This document shows, in pieces, positions 27,465 through 37,210 of a stretch of 64,000 bases of DNA. The notes below the pieces were generated by a model, which was given only the letters and a program-made list of their open reading frames with translations, did no database searches and had not been told where the DNA came from. The stretch covers positions 62,001-126,000 of the forward strand of contig WQZD01000005.1 in the NCBI GenBank assembly GCA_009780915.1. Direction: 5' to 3'. Both the position numbers and the translations under genes were made by a program. This stretch comes from Propionibacteriaceae bacterium (lineage in GTDB: Bacteria; Actinomycetota; Actinomycetes; Propionibacteriales; Propionibacteriaceae). Numbering within the stretch: position 1 is the stretch's first letter; every line of letters starts with the position of its first letter.

Positions 27465-28274
27465 ATGCGCATAGCACGATTCACCCATCACGGCGCACCC
27501 ACGTACGGCGTGGTCGAACTCGCCTCCGACGGGGGCTCGCATCCCGACACGGTCGCCATCGTCGCGTCCGACCCACTGGCCGGAGCACCCACGTACACCG
27601 GGGAGCGTGTCGACTTGGCCGACGTCCAGTTGCTCGCGCCGGTGATCCCGCCCACCAAGGTGGCGTGTATCGGCAAGAACTACGCTGACCACATCTCCGA
27701 GCAGGGGGGCACGTCCTTGCCGCCCGAGCCCATCGTGTTCTTCAAGCCCACCACATCAGTCATTGGCACGACTGAAGCCATCGTCCGCCCACACGAGACC
27801 GACCTGTTGCACTATGAGGGGGAACTGGTCGTGGTGTTCAACCAGACCTGCCGCAGGGTCCCGGAAGAACGGGCCGAGGACGTCATCTTCGGATACACCA
27901 TCGCCAACGACGTCACCTGCCGAGACCTCCAGGCCAAAGATGGTCAGTGGTCGAGGGCCAAGGGGTTCGACACGTTCTGCCCCCTCGGCCCGTGGATCGA
28001 GACCGATCTGACCCTGCATGAGGCCGGGAACCTGCACCTGCGCACACGGGTCAACGGCGAGGTGCGCCAGGACGCCGACACGAGCCTCATGCTGCACCCC
28101 ATCGCCCGGTTGATCGCCCATGTGAGCGCATTCACCACCCTGAAACGCGGTGACATCCTGCTCACCGGCACACCTGCCGGGGTCGGTGAGATCCTCCCCG
28201 GCGACACCGTCAGTATCGAGATCGACCGTATCGGCACCCTCACCAACCCCGTCATCCCGGAGCTCATGTCCTGA
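27465..28274 (+). CDS. Fumarylacetoacetate hydrolase (FAH) family protein
   Basis: 269-residue cytoplasmic enzyme of the FAH superfamily, whose members hydrolyse or decarboxylate beta-diketo or 2-keto acids with a divalent metal. It shows KVACIGKNYADH, the metal ligand set around HYEGELVVV, NDVTCRDLQ, KGFDTFCPLGPW and TGTPAGVG. It resembles the YcgM/oxaloacetate-decarboxylase-like branch; the substrate is not determined. TACGCT (27453-27458) ends 6 bases before the ATG, indicating a leaderless mRNA. Confidence 0.9.
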   Translation: MRIARFTHHGAPTYGVVELASDGGSHPDTVAIVASDPLAGAPTYTGERVDLADVQLLAPVIPPTKVACIGKNYADHISEQGGTSLPPEPIVFFKPTTSVIGTTEAIVRPHETDLLHYEGELVVVFNQTCRRVPEERAEDVIFGYTIANDVTCRDLQAKDGQWSRAKGFDTFCPLGPWIETDLTLHEAGNLHLRTRVNGEVRQDADTSLMLHPIARLIAHVSAFTTLKRGDILLTGTPAGVGEILPGDTVSIEIDRIGTLTNPVIPELMS

Positions 28275-28335
28275 GAGCCCGTCGGCGCCTTCTCGTCTCA
28301 TACCGCCCCTTGACCGTACCCCCTCGCATGACCAC

Positions 28336-28552
28336 GGGGGCACGAGCTGTCTGTTTCCACCATCAAACACGACAGTTCACGCCCCCACGACCAGGCCCAC
28401 CGACCAGACCCACGCCCACCCCATCACCACGGGGGCACGAACCGTGCGTTTCCACCGTTAAAACCACGGTTCGCGCCCCCACGGCGGTAGGGCTGGCTTG
28501 GGGGGGCACGAACCCTCGATCCGCAAACAAAAAACGCCCGGTTCACGCCCCC
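28336..28552. repeat. Three GGGGGCACGA hairpin repeats
   Basis: Units 28336-28386, 28431-28480 and 28502-28552 fill most of the 314-base gap 28275-28588 between convergent genes. The second pairs GGGGGCACGAACCGTG with CACGGTTCGCGCCCCC. Loops carry GTTTCCACC then an A-rich run, echoing the loops at 15.2 kb. The third unit shares its right arm with the terminator at 28533-28578. Confidence 0.88.
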
Positions 28553-28578
28553 ACGTGGGGGATCATGAACCGGGCGTT
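28533..28578. terminator. Large bidirectional hairpin between FAH and uracil permease genes
   Basis: A 13-base stem AACGCCCGGTTCA / TGAACCGGGCGTT encloses a second perfect stem CCCCC-ACGT-GGGGG. It lies 10 bases past the permease stop on the minus strand and probably ends both convergent transcripts. Confidence 0.75.
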
Positions 28579-28588
28579 CGACGATTCG

Positions 28589-29950
28589 TCAGTGCTGGAG
28601 TCCGCCGTGCTCGGGCTCGGGGCCGTCATCGTAGACCGCGTACTCGTCCTCCTCGTACTTGCCCGAGGCCGAGGTCGGTGAGGCCGGCTCGTCATGGTCC
28701 GTGCCCCGCCACTTGGCGATCACGTGCATGAGGTGGTAGATCACGATGGCGCCGATCGCGCCAATGGCGATCCCCTCGAAGCTGGCGGTGCCGATGGTGA
28801 AGGAGTAGTTGGCGATGCCGGCGACCAGCGCGACGGCGGCGGTCAGCAGGTTCACCGGGGAGGAGAAGTTCACGTGGTTCTCCACCCAGATGCGCGCGCC
28901 CAGCAGGCCGATCATGCCGTACAGCACCGTGCCCGCCCCACCGAGGACGCCCACGGGGATCGTGTTGATCAGCGCGCCGAACTTGGGGATGAGCGACAGC
29001 GCCAGAGCGAAGAACGCCGCGACCCAGTACACGGCGGTCGAGTAGATCTTGGTCGCCGCCATGACGCCGATGTTCTCGGCGTACGTGGTCGTGCCGGACC
29101 CGCCGCCGAAACCGGCGAAGATCGTCGACAAGCCGTCGGCGAACAGCGCACGACCCATGAGCGGGTTCATGTCGCCACCCGTCATCAGGGCGACCGACTT
29201 CACGTGGCCGACGTTCTCGGCGATGAGGACGAGGACGACCGGCAGGAACAGGCCGAGGATCGACCAGTCGACATGGGGGCCCTGGAAGTGGGGGAGCCCG
29301 ATCCACGCGGCGTCGCCGACCGGCCCGAAGTCGATCTGCCCTTGGATGAGCGCGGCGATGTACCCGATGATGACGCCGATCAGGATGCTCAGCCTCCCGA
29401 TCAGGCCTCGGAAGAGGACGGTGACCAGCAGGATCGCCGCGATGGTGATCACAGCCGTCCACTTAGCTTGTGCAACATTGTTCCATGCCGCTGGCGCCAG
29501 GTTGAAGCCGATGAGCATGACGATGGTGCCGACCACCACCGAGGGCATGAGCTTCTCGATCCAGCCCGCGCCGACGAAGTGGACGAGCAAACCGACCAGG
29601 GCGAGCAGGACACCGGCGACGAGCACGCCGAACAGGGCGGTGCCCATCGAGCCGCCGTCCGAAGCCTTGGCGGCCGCGATCGGAGCGATGAACGCGAAGG
29701 ACGACCCCAGGTAGCTCGGCAGCCGGTTGCCGGTGACCAACAGGAAGGTGATGGTGCCGATCGCCGAGAAGAACAGAGTCGTCGCCGGGGGGAACCCCGT
29801 CAGCAAGGGCACGAGGAAGGTCGCCCCGAACATGGCGACCACGTGCTGCATGCCCAGCCCGACGGTCTTGCCCCATCCCAGTCGTTCATTCGGTTTGACG
29901 ACTTCGCCGGGGGCGAGAGATCCGTCTCCGTGCAATGTCCACAGGGCCAT
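28589..29950 (-). CDS. uraA: Uracil/xanthine permease (NCS2 family)
   Basis: 453-residue nucleobase:proton symporter of the inner membrane. The N-terminus has GLGMQHVVAMFGATFLVP, then ~13 hydrophobic segments. The family signature on the central helices (FAGFGGGSGTTTYAENIGVMAATKIYS) and the conserved LIAENVGHVKSV segment are present, matching UraA more than the xanthine branch. The tail is acidic (~45 residues). An AAGGAG ribosome site precedes the ATG. A TAGAGT -10-like box (30052-30057 reversed) would give a ~95-base leader. The symbol is by family resemblance. Confidence 0.88.
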   Translation of the reverse strand: MALWTLHGDGSLAPGEVVKPNERLGWGKTVGLGMQHVVAMFGATFLVPLLTGFPPATTLFFSAIGTITFLLVTGNRLPSYLGSSFAFIAPIAAAKASDGGSMGTALFGVLVAGVLLALVGLLVHFVGAGWIEKLMPSVVVGTIVMLIGFNLAPAAWNNVAQAKWTAVITIAAILLVTVLFRGLIGRLSILIGVIIGYIAALIQGQIDFGPVGDAAWIGLPHFQGPHVDWSILGLFLPVVLVLIAENVGHVKSVALMTGGDMNPLMGRALFADGLSTIFAGFGGGSGTTTYAENIGVMAATKIYSTAVYWVAAFFALALSLIPKFGALINTIPVGVLGGAGTVLYGMIGLLGARIWVENHVNFSSPVNLLTAAVALVAGIANYSFTIGTASFEGIAIGAIGAIVIYHLMHVIAKWRGTDHDEPASPTSASGKYEEDEYAVYDDGPEPEHGGLQH

Positions 29951-30313
29951 GGCAGCTCCTTCGTTTCAGCAGGTGTGCAGGTGGTCCAGGTGAGAGCGCG
30001 TCCACAGGACGAGCAGTGTGACCCCCAGGAGGCACCTCGTATGTCGAGATGACTCTAACCCAAAGCCCGGACAGAATCGACTCGATACGGCACGACACGT
30101 CGGCCCCGCGTGGGGCAGGGGTACGCGACCAGCGACGCGCCATCATCGCCGACACTGCCGAGTCGACGACCCACACCCGCCTGACAAGCGAGTACAGTGG
30201 TAGTTCAGATTCGTTCGACCACACGACGATCCCCGATGGGCGGCCACGCGCGAACACGCCCGTCCCCCACCTGGTGGGAATCGTCGAGTCGGACACATGA
30301 CCGAAGAAGCTGG
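29951..30313. other. 363-base gap between divergent genes; promoters only
   Basis: No gene seen. For the permease on the minus strand, TAGAGT lies at 30052-30057. For the aminotransferase, TACAGT at 30193-30198 is a possible -10 with a weak CTGACA upstream at 30181. No riboswitch or strong hairpin recognised. Confidence 0.4.
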
Positions 30314-31492
30314 ATGACGAGCACTATGACGTACGATTTCGACACGCTGATCGATCGGCGAGGGACAAACTCGCTGAAGTGGGCCATCGCCGAGGGCGAG
30401 CTGCCCATGTGGGTGGCCGACATGGACTTCCCCACCGCCCCCGCCATCACCCGAGCCGTCCAGGACAAAGCCGCCTCGGGGGTCTTCGGGTACGGGATCG
30501 TCCCCGACTCCTTCGCCGACTCCATCGCCACCTGGTGGCAGACCCGCCACGGCTTCCGGTTCGATCCTGAATGGATCAGCTTCTGCGACGGCATCGTGCC
30601 CGCCATCTCCTCCCTGGTGCGCACCCTGGCCGAGCCCGGCCAAGGGATCATCGTCCAGCCCCCTGTCTACCACTGCTTCTACCACTCGATCGAGAACTCC
30701 TCCCGCCGCGTGGTGCGCTCCGACCTCGTGTACGACCAGGGCCGGTACGACATCGACTGGGCGGGGGTGGAAACCGCCATGGGCGACCCCGCGGCGACGG
30801 TCTTCCTCCTGTGCAACCCCCAGAACCCGACCGGCCAGATCTGGAGCCGTGAGGACTTGGCCCGCCTGGGCGGGATGGCCGCCGCCCATGGGCTGGTCGT
30901 GATCTCGGACGAGATCCACTGCGATATCACCGCCCCGGGAACCTCGTACACCCCCTTCGCGGCGGTGGACGAGACCTGCGCGCGCGTCTCGATCACGCTG
31001 GTGTCCCCCACGAAGTCCTTCAACATCCCTGGGCTGCAGACCGCCGCCATGATCATCCCCGACCCGGACCTGCGCAGCCGGGCACGACTCGGCCTCGATC
31101 GCGACGAGATCACCGGCCCCAACTCCTTCGCCGTCGAAGCGGCCATCGCCGCGTACACACATGGCGCGGAGTGGCTCGACGAGCTGAGGGTCCACGTGTG
31201 GAAGAACAAGGAGCGCCTGGCGTCATACCTGGCCGAGCGCCTGCCAAAGCTGACCGTCGTCCCCAGCCAGGCCACGTACCTGTCCTGGATCGACTGCACG
31301 GCTGTCGTGGACGACGACGCCCAGTTCTGTGACTTCCTGCGCGAGACGACCGGTTTGGTCCTGAACACCGGGTCGATCTACGGGGACAACGCCAGAGGTT
31401 TCGTACGCATGAACCTGGCGTGCCCCACGGCACGGCTCGACGACGGCCTGGAACGACTGGCGGCTGGCGTGGCCGCGTGGCAGAGCCGCTGA
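30314..31492 (+). CDS. patB: MalY/PatB-type pyridoxal-phosphate enzyme (cystathionine beta-lyase-like)
   Basis: 392-residue fold-type I PLP enzyme; relatives cleave cystathionine and other C-S bonds. DFDTLIDRRGTNSLKW, MWVADMDFPTAPAI, FGYGIVPDSF, CNPQNPTGQIW, SDEIHCDI and SPTKSFNIPGLQ (PLP lysine at about residue 232) are all MalY/PatB hallmarks. ATG 30314 is used, with AGAAG about 6 bases upstream; ATG 30326 (MTYDFD) is an alternative. It stands alone between divergent and convergent neighbours. Confidence 0.88.
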   Translation: MTSTMTYDFDTLIDRRGTNSLKWAIAEGELPMWVADMDFPTAPAITRAVQDKAASGVFGYGIVPDSFADSIATWWQTRHGFRFDPEWISFCDGIVPAISSLVRTLAEPGQGIIVQPPVYHCFYHSIENSSRRVVRSDLVYDQGRYDIDWAGVETAMGDPAATVFLLCNPQNPTGQIWSREDLARLGGMAAAHGLVVISDEIHCDITAPGTSYTPFAAVDETCARVSITLVSPTKSFNIPGLQTAAMIIPDPDLRSRARLGLDRDEITGPNSFAVEAAIAAYTHGAEWLDELRVHVWKNKERLASYLAERLPKLTVVPSQATYLSWIDCTAVVDDDAQFCDFLRETTGLVLNTGSIYGDNARGFVRMNLACPTARLDDGLERLAAGVAAWQSR

Positions 31493-31531
31493 GCCCCGCG
31501 AGGAACCTGCCCTTCGAGCCCTGTCGCCGCC

Positions 31532-32527
31532 TCAGGACAACGTGGCGACCATGATCGCCTTGATGGAGTGCATCCGGTTCTCGGCCTGGTCGAAGACGAT
31601 GGACGCGCTCGACTCGAAGACCTCGTCGGTGACCTCCAGCCCGTCCTCGATCCCCGCGGTGCGCAGGATCTCCCCTCCCATGGTCGTCTCAAGGTCATGG
31701 AAGGCCGGGAGGCAGTGCATGAACTTCACGTCGGGGTTGCCCGTCTTCTCCAGCAGTTCGCTCGTCACGCGGTACGGCATGAGCATGGGGATGCGCTCCA
31801 GCCACACCTCCTTGGGCTCGCCCATGGAGACCCACACGTCGGTGTAGACGAAGTCCACCCCGCGCACCCCGGCGTCCACGTCGTCGGTGATCGTGATCCT
31901 CGCACCCGTCTGCTCGGCGATCTCGCGCGCCTGCTCCTGGATGTGCGGCCAGTTCTGGAGCCCCTGCGGGGCGACGACGCGTACGTCCATGCCCATGATC
32001 GCCCCCGTGACGAGCAGGGAATTGCCGATGTTGTACCGGGAGTCGCCGATGTACGCCAAGGACATCTGGTTGTAGGGCTTGTCACAGTGCTCGCGCATGG
32101 TCAGGACGTCGCACAGGCTCTGTGTGGGGTGCCACTCGTTGGTCAGGCCGTTCCAGACCGGCACCCCGGCGTACTTCGCCAGTTCCTCGACGATCCGTTG
32201 GCCGTAGCCGCGGTACTCGATCCCATCGTAGAACCGACCCAGGACACGCGCGGTGTCGGCGATCGACTCCTTGTGCCCGATCTGGCTGGACACGGGGTCG
32301 AGGTACGTGACGTGGGCGCCCTGGTCGTACGCCGCCACCTCGAAGGAGCACCGGGTCCGAGTCGAGGTCTTCTCGAAGATCAAGGCGATGTTCTTGCCTG
32401 TCAGATGCTGTTTCTCCGTACCGGCCCTCTTCTGGGCCTTCAGGTCGGCGGCGAGGTCGATCAGCGCCACCCACTCGTCGGCGGTGAAGTCGAGTTCTTT
32501 GAGGAAATGGCGGCCAGTGAAATTCAT
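31532..32527 (-). CDS. argF: Ornithine carbamoyltransferase
   Basis: Joins carbamoyl phosphate and ornithine to citrulline (or the reverse in the arginine deiminase route). 331 aa; carbamoyl-phosphate motif [29 protein letters not shown], the ornithine loop DVWVSMGEP and HCLPAFHD are intact. It resembles the E. coli ArgI/ArcB long form more than short anabolic ArgF. No arc or arg genes adjoin, so direction is open. GAGAGGA precedes the ATG, and TAGACT (32552-32557 reversed) gives a ~20-base leader. Confidence 0.92.
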   Translation of the reverse strand: MNFTGRHFLKELDFTADEWVALIDLAADLKAQKRAGTEKQHLTGKNIALIFEKTSTRTRCSFEVAAYDQGAHVTYLDPVSSQIGHKESIADTARVLGRFYDGIEYRGYGQRIVEELAKYAGVPVWNGLTNEWHPTQSLCDVLTMREHCDKPYNQMSLAYIGDSRYNIGNSLLVTGAIMGMDVRVVAPQGLQNWPHIQEQAREIAEQTGARITITDDVDAGVRGVDFVYTDVWVSMGEPKEVWLERIPMLMPYRVTSELLEKTGNPDVKFMHCLPAFHDLETTMGGEILRTAGIEDGLEVTDEVFESSASIVFDQAENRMHSIKAIMVATLS

Positions 32528-32639
32528 GATGGTCCTCTCTGGAAGGCACCGAGTCTACTCTGCCATCACCCACGGACACCACACATTCGTTGGCGCGGCC
32601 CCTGGTCGGGGTTGCGGGTCCGTGTCAGACTTGAGTCCT

Positions 32640-33167
32640 ATGAACGCCCAGCACGAGACGACCCGGCGGGACTCCTCCCCCGGCGCGACAGACCGCCCCC
32701 TCCACGTGATCTTCGTGTGCCTGGGCAACATCTGCCGGTCGCCCATGGCGGAGAGGATCGCCGAGAAGATGGCTGGGGACGCGGGTCTTCGCGGGGTACG
32801 GTTCACCTCGGCGGGGACATCGTCGGAGGAGGCCGGCAACCCCATCGACCCACGCGCCGCCCAGGTGCTGAGCGAGGACGGCTGCCGGGCCGCACACCAC
32901 CGGGCCCACCAGATCACCGCCGCCGAGATCCGCGACGCCGACCTCGTCGTCGCCATGGAACCGCGGCACGTGCAGGCCATGCGCCGGCTCGTCCCCGACG
33001 CCGAGAACCTGGCCCTCATGACTGATTTCGATCCTGCCGCCACCCCGGGCAGCGGGATCGACGACCCGTGGTACGGCCCGGCGTCCGGCTTCCGTGCCAC
33101 CCATCGCCGCCTGGCCGACGCCATGCCCGGAGTCTTGGCATGGGTACGGGATCACCTGGGCGAGTGA
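32640..33167 (+). CDS. Low molecular weight protein-tyrosine phosphatase
   Basis: 175-residue cytoplasmic phosphatase. The P-loop VCLGNICRSP supplies the nucleophile Cys and the phosphate-binding Arg; SAGTSSEEAGNP and the general-acid aspartate in DDPWYG are present. The first ~20 residues are a polar extension. CAGACT lies 8 bases before the ATG, so the mRNA may be leaderless. Targets unknown. Confidence 0.88.
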   Translation: MNAQHETTRRDSSPGATDRPLHVIFVCLGNICRSPMAERIAEKMAGDAGLRGVRFTSAGTSSEEAGNPIDPRAAQVLSEDGCRAAHHRAHQITAAEIRDADLVVAMEPRHVQAMRRLVPDAENLALMTDFDPAATPGSGIDDPWYGPASGFRATHRRLADAMPGVLAWVRDHLGE

Positions 33168-33239
33168 GCGCTCCCGAACCCTGATGCGAGACGTGCTGTG
33201 GCGTGCCCGTGACCTGTCGCGGACCACAAGTGCGATCGC

Positions 33240-33530
33240 TCAGCCGTCGACCTGGTCGACGGTGACCCCGAAGGTTCCGTTGGGGTCGGCCAAGCACACC
33301 TTCCCCTGTGCTGTGCTCGGGACGTACTCGGGCGAATCGAGCATCTGGGCGAACTCGGCGTCGCTCAATTGGGCCCCGTCCGGCACGTCATGCTCGATGA
33401 AGCACGCGCGGATCTGCATCTGCCGTGACAACCCCGCCGGATTGTCCCGGATGCCCAGGTAAATCGGCTCGATGCGCGCGAGCGTATGCGCCCGAGGGCG
33501 CCTATGCCCCGACAGTACAATGATGTGCAT
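33240..33530 (-). CDS. Small hypothetical protein
   Basis: 96 aa, not recognised. The conserved-looking part is the C-terminal 60 residues (ACFIEHDVPDGAQLSDAEFA, then VCLADPNGTFGVTVDQ). The only ATG that keeps it all is 33530, which shares the CATG at 33528-33531 with the divergent tatD start. CACAGT 5 bases upstream is a poor -10. The opposite strand has no better gene here. Real but uncertain. Confidence 0.5.
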   Translation of the reverse strand: MHIIVLSGHRRPRAHTLARIEPIYLGIRDNPAGLSRQMQIRACFIEHDVPDGAQLSDAEFAQMLDSPEYVPSTAQGKVCLADPNGTFGVTVDQVDG

Positions 33531-34386
33531 GGTTGACTGTGAGGCCCTGGGACTGCCGGGACTGCCCGAGCCGCTGCCCGTGGCGACGGTGGACGCCCAC
33601 ACCCACCTCGATTCCGTACGGGAGCGCACGGGGTTGTCGGTCGAGGACTCCCTCGACCTGGCGGCGCGGGTGGGCATCGGATGGGTGATCCAGGCCGGGG
33701 ACACCGCCGAGGATTCGACGTGGGGGGAGGAGGTGGCCCGTACCCACCCACAGGTGGTGGCGTGCGTGGCCCTGCACCCCAACGAGGTCGCCCGCCATCC
33801 CGAGCGCATGGACGAAGGACTCGCCACCATCACACGACTCGCCCAGGCCGGACCCCACGTGCGCGCCATTGGCGAGACGGGGTTGGACTACTACCGGACC
33901 CTGGACCCCGCCGACCAGGCCCGCCAGCGCGAGGCCTTCGCCCGCCACATCCGGCTGGCATGCGAGACGGGCCTGACCCTCATGATCCACGACCGCGACG
34001 CCCACGACGACGTGCTGGCCGTCCTGGACGAGTCGCCGAAGCCCGAGCGGGTCGTGATGCACGCCTTCTCCGGGGACGCCGACCTGGCGAGCGCCTGCGC
34101 CGAGCGCGGGTACTGGATGAGCTTCCCCGGCGTGACGACGTACAACGCCAACCACCACCTGCGCCGGGCCCTGGCCGTCGCGCCGGACGACAAGATCCTG
34201 GTCGAGACAGACGCCCCGTACCTGACGCCGATGCCCCATCGCGGGCGCCCGAACGGGCCGTACCTGACCCCCCACACCGTCCGCTTCATCGCCGAGCAAC
34301 GCGGGTGGCGTCTGGAGGACGCCTGCGCCCGGCTGCGGGACAACGCTTTCGCGGCGTACGGCGGACCATGGGGGCGTGATGGCTGA
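33529..34386 (+). CDS. tatD: TatD family metal-dependent deoxyribonuclease
   Basis: 285-residue TIM-barrel metallohydrolase with DNase activity in characterised relatives. Metal ligands: DAHTHLD, GETGLDYY, MIHDRDAHDD, HAFSGD and ETDAPYLTP. It precedes rsmA with an 8-base overlap, the usual actinobacterial tatD-rsmA pairing. TACAAT (33516-33521) ends 7 bases before ATG 33529, so this start is taken and the mRNA is probably leaderless; in-frame ATGs at 33520 and 33523 overlap the -10 box. Confidence 0.93.
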   Translation: MVDCEALGLPGLPEPLPVATVDAHTHLDSVRERTGLSVEDSLDLAARVGIGWVIQAGDTAEDSTWGEEVARTHPQVVACVALHPNEVARHPERMDEGLATITRLAQAGPHVRAIGETGLDYYRTLDPADQARQREAFARHIRLACETGLTLMIHDRDAHDDVLAVLDESPKPERVVMHAFSGDADLASACAERGYWMSFPGVTTYNANHHLRRALAVAPDDKILVETDAPYLTPMPHRGRPNGPYLTPHTVRFIAEQRGWRLEDACARLRDNAFAAYGGPWGRDG

Positions 34387-35218
34387 CTACCTCGACGCCA
34401 CTCGTATCCGTGGCTTGGCCAAGCGCCTGGACCTGCGCCCCTCCAAGGGGCGTGGCCAGAACTTCCTGTTCGACGCCAACACCGTGCGCCGCATCGTCGG
34501 GTTGGCCGGGATCGGCGATGACGACGTCGTGCTGGAGATCGGTCCCGGGCTCGGCTCGCTCACCGTGGGCCTGCTCCACACACCGGCCCGCGTCGTGGCC
34601 GTCGAGATCGAGTCGGCGCTGGCTGAGCAGCTTCCGCTGACCATGGCCGACCTGGTCCCCGGCGCGGTCGACCGCTTGACGGTCGTCGAGGCCGACGCCC
34701 TGCGCGTGAGCGCCGACGACCTGCCCGTGGCACCGACGATGCTGGTCGCCAACCTGCCGTACAACATCTCCGTCCCGGTGATCCTGCACATCCTGGCCAC
34801 CTTCCCCAGCATCACCCGGGGGTTGGTCATGGTGCAATTGGAGGTGGCCGATCGTCTGGCCGCGCCCCCCGGGTCGAAGGTGTACGGGGTCCCCTCCGCG
34901 AAGCTGGCCTGGTACGCCTCGGCCTCCCGCGTCGGGATCGTCCCCGCGTCGGTGTTCTGGCCAGCCCCCAATGTGGAGTCGGGCCTGGTGGGGTTCACCT
35001 GCCGGGAGGCGCCGACCGGTGTGGACCGCGAGTCCACCTTCGCCCTGATCGACGCGGCGTTCTCCCAACGCCGGAAGATGTTGCGCTCAGTGCTGACGGG
35101 GAAGTACGGAAAGGGGGTACGCGCCGGACTCGACGAGGCCGGGATCAACCCCGAAGCCCGTGGCGAGACCCTGTCCATCGAGGACTTCGCCCGGCTCGCG
35201 AGGTGTCTCGCGGACTGA
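34379..35218 (+). CDS. rsmA: 16S rRNA (adenine1518/1519-N6)-dimethyltransferase
   Basis: KsgA-type enzyme dimethylating two adjacent adenines at the 3' end of 16S rRNA during small-subunit maturation. 279 aa; it has GRGQNFLFDANTVRRI, SAM motif EIGPGLGSLTVGLL, the acidic VEIES and catalytic motif NLPYNISVPV. GTG 34376 or ATG 34379 both overlap the tatD stop; a GGGG run precedes them. Confidence 0.94.
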   Translation: MADYLDATRIRGLAKRLDLRPSKGRGQNFLFDANTVRRIVGLAGIGDDDVVLEIGPGLGSLTVGLLHTPARVVAVEIESALAEQLPLTMADLVPGAVDRLTVVEADALRVSADDLPVAPTMLVANLPYNISVPVILHILATFPSITRGLVMVQLEVADRLAAPPGSKVYGVPSAKLAWYASASRVGIVPASVFWPAPNVESGLVGFTCREAPTGVDRESTFALIDAAFSQRRKMLRSVLTGKYGKGVRAGLDEAGINPEARGETLSIEDFARLARCLAD

Positions 35219-35283
35219 TCCCGCACGCATCCAGCCGAGGGCGAGTGACTGTGACCGTGAACATACAGTGATTAACTTGATCC

Positions 35284-37167
35284 ATGAGTTCAATGGGTAT
35301 GGGGGGCGGCCGTGGCAGGGCCGCCCGGATCTCGTCGGGGGACGTCGAGGCGCAGCGAGCCATCAACGCGGCTGCGCCGAAAGTCCATGACTTGGGCAGA
35401 CGCATCCTCGCCTTGTTCCGGCCCTACCGGTCGGCGATCATCCTCATGATCGTCCTCGTCATCATCACGGCGGCGATCTCCGTCTTCCCCCCGCTCATCA
35501 CGCAACGGATCTTCGACGACGGGCTCTTCGCGCCCGGCGGGGTCGACATGCCGCTCCTGCTGTTCCTGCTCGCGCTCACCGTCGTCCTGCTCGTCTCGTC
35601 CAACCTGATCGGGATCTGGCAGACCTGGCTCACGTCGAAGACGGGGAACCGCGTCATGGGCGACCTCCGTGTGAAACTCTTCGACCACCTCCAAGAGATG
35701 GAACTGGCCTTCTTCACCAAGACGAAGACCGGCGTCATCCAATCGCGCTTGGCCAATGACGTGGGCGGTGTCGCCACCGTCCTGACCAACACGGTCACCT
35801 CCGTCGTGGGCAACACGGTCACGGTGATCGCCTCCGCCGTCACTATGTTCATCCTCAGCTGGCAGCTGACCCTGATCGCGTTCTGCCTGATGCCGATCCT
35901 CGTCGTGGTCCAGCGACGGGTGGGCACGATACGGGCGCGCATCGCCGGACAGACCCAAGAGTCGCTCTCCGCCATGACCGCCATCACCCAGGAGTCGCTG
36001 TCCGTCTCGGGGATCCTCCTGGCCAAGTCCTTCGGGCGGGCCCAGGACGAGTCGGCCCGTTACTCTGACGAGAACGACAACCAGATCGCGCTGCAAGTCA
36101 AGCAGATGATGACGGGCCAGTGGTTCTTCGCGCTGGTCCAGGTGTTCGTATCCCTGCTCCCGGCCCTGATCTACCTCCTGTCGGGGATCCTGATCACGCG
36201 CGGCCACGCCGGCATCACAGCCGGGACCCTGGTGGCGTTCACCGCCGTCCAGTCCCGCCTGCTCATGCCCATGATGGGACTCCTGCGCGTGACCCTCGAC
36301 CTCCAGACCTCGTCGGCCCTGTTCGCCCGGATCTTCGACTACTTGGACATGACCCCGGCCATCCGCGACGCCCCCGACGCCCGTCCGGTCGACGAGGCAC
36401 GGGTGGGCGAGATCGAGTTCCGGGACGTCGGATTCCACTACCCCGACGCCACCGACCTGGAGCAGCCCATCCTCGACCACGTCAGCTTCCTGATCGCCCC
36501 GGGCGAGTTCGTCGCCTTCGTCGGCCCCTCGGGCGCCGGCAAGACCACCATCGGCTACCTGGTCGCCCGCCTCCACGAGGCCACGTCGGGACAGGTCCTC
36601 TTCGCCGGGGACGATGTGCGGGACCTTCTCCTGGACAGTCTCGTCGACCACATCGGCATCGTCTCCCAGCAGTCGTACCTCTTCCACGACTCGATCGCCG
36701 CCAATCTGAGGTACGCCAAGCCCGACGCGACCGACCAGGAACTGCGCGACGCCTGCGCGAAGGCCAACATCCTCGACGCCATCGACGCCATGCCCTCCGG
36801 GATGGGCACCGTGGTCGGCGAGCAGGGCTACCGCCTCTCGGGCGGCGAACGGCAACGCATCGCCATCGCACGGGTGATCCTCAAGGACTCCCCCGTCCTC
36901 ATCCTGGACGAGGCGACCTCCGCCCTCGACACGGTCTCCGAACGTATCGCCCAAGAGGCCCTCGACGAGGCCAGCAAGAACCGCACCACCCTCGCCATCG
37001 CCCACCGGTTGTCCACCATCCAGAACGCCGACCGCATCATCGTCCTGCGGGACGGACGGATCGCGGAATCCGGCGCCCACGACGAGCTGATCGCCCAAGG
37101 CGGGGTGTACGCCCAGTTGTACACCGAACAGGACTCCTACGAAACCAACCCTGCCTCCACCGACTGA
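35284..37167 (+). CDS. ABC exporter, fused membrane and ATPase domains
   Basis: 627-residue half-transporter that should work as a homodimer or with an unseen partner. Six hydrophobic segments occupy residues ~45-330 (type IV exporter fold, MsbA/LmrA-like). Walker A GPSGAGKTT is near 414, QQSYLFHDS follows the Q-loop, signature LSGGERQR is near 517, Walker B VLILDEATSALD near 537 and the switch AHRLST after it. The N-terminus is Gly/Met/Arg-rich. A TAACTT box 5 bases before the ATG and the lack of a ribosome site hint at a leaderless start. Substrate unknown. Confidence 0.9.
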   Translation: MSSMGMGGGRGRAARISSGDVEAQRAINAAAPKVHDLGRRILALFRPYRSAIILMIVLVIITAAISVFPPLITQRIFDDGLFAPGGVDMPLLLFLLALTVVLLVSSNLIGIWQTWLTSKTGNRVMGDLRVKLFDHLQEMELAFFTKTKTGVIQSRLANDVGGVATVLTNTVTSVVGNTVTVIASAVTMFILSWQLTLIAFCLMPILVVVQRRVGTIRARIAGQTQESLSAMTAITQESLSVSGILLAKSFGRAQDESARYSDENDNQIALQVKQMMTGQWFFALVQVFVSLLPALIYLLSGILITRGHAGITAGTLVAFTAVQSRLLMPMMGLLRVTLDLQTSSALFARIFDYLDMTPAIRDAPDARPVDEARVGEIEFRDVGFHYPDATDLEQPILDHVSFLIAPGEFVAFVGPSGAGKTTIGYLVARLHEATSGQVLFAGDDVRDLLLDSLVDHIGIVSQQSYLFHDSIAANLRYAKPDATDQELRDACAKANILDAIDAMPSGMGTVVGEQGYRLSGGERQRIAIARVILKDSPVLILDEATSALDTVSERIAQEALDEASKNRTTLAIAHRLSTIQNADRIIVLRDGRIAESGAHDELIAQGGVYAQLYTEQDSYETNPASTD

Positions 37168-37210
37168 CAAACCAACGCTGCGGGCCATGAAAGGTCCTAG
37201 ACTGAAAACT

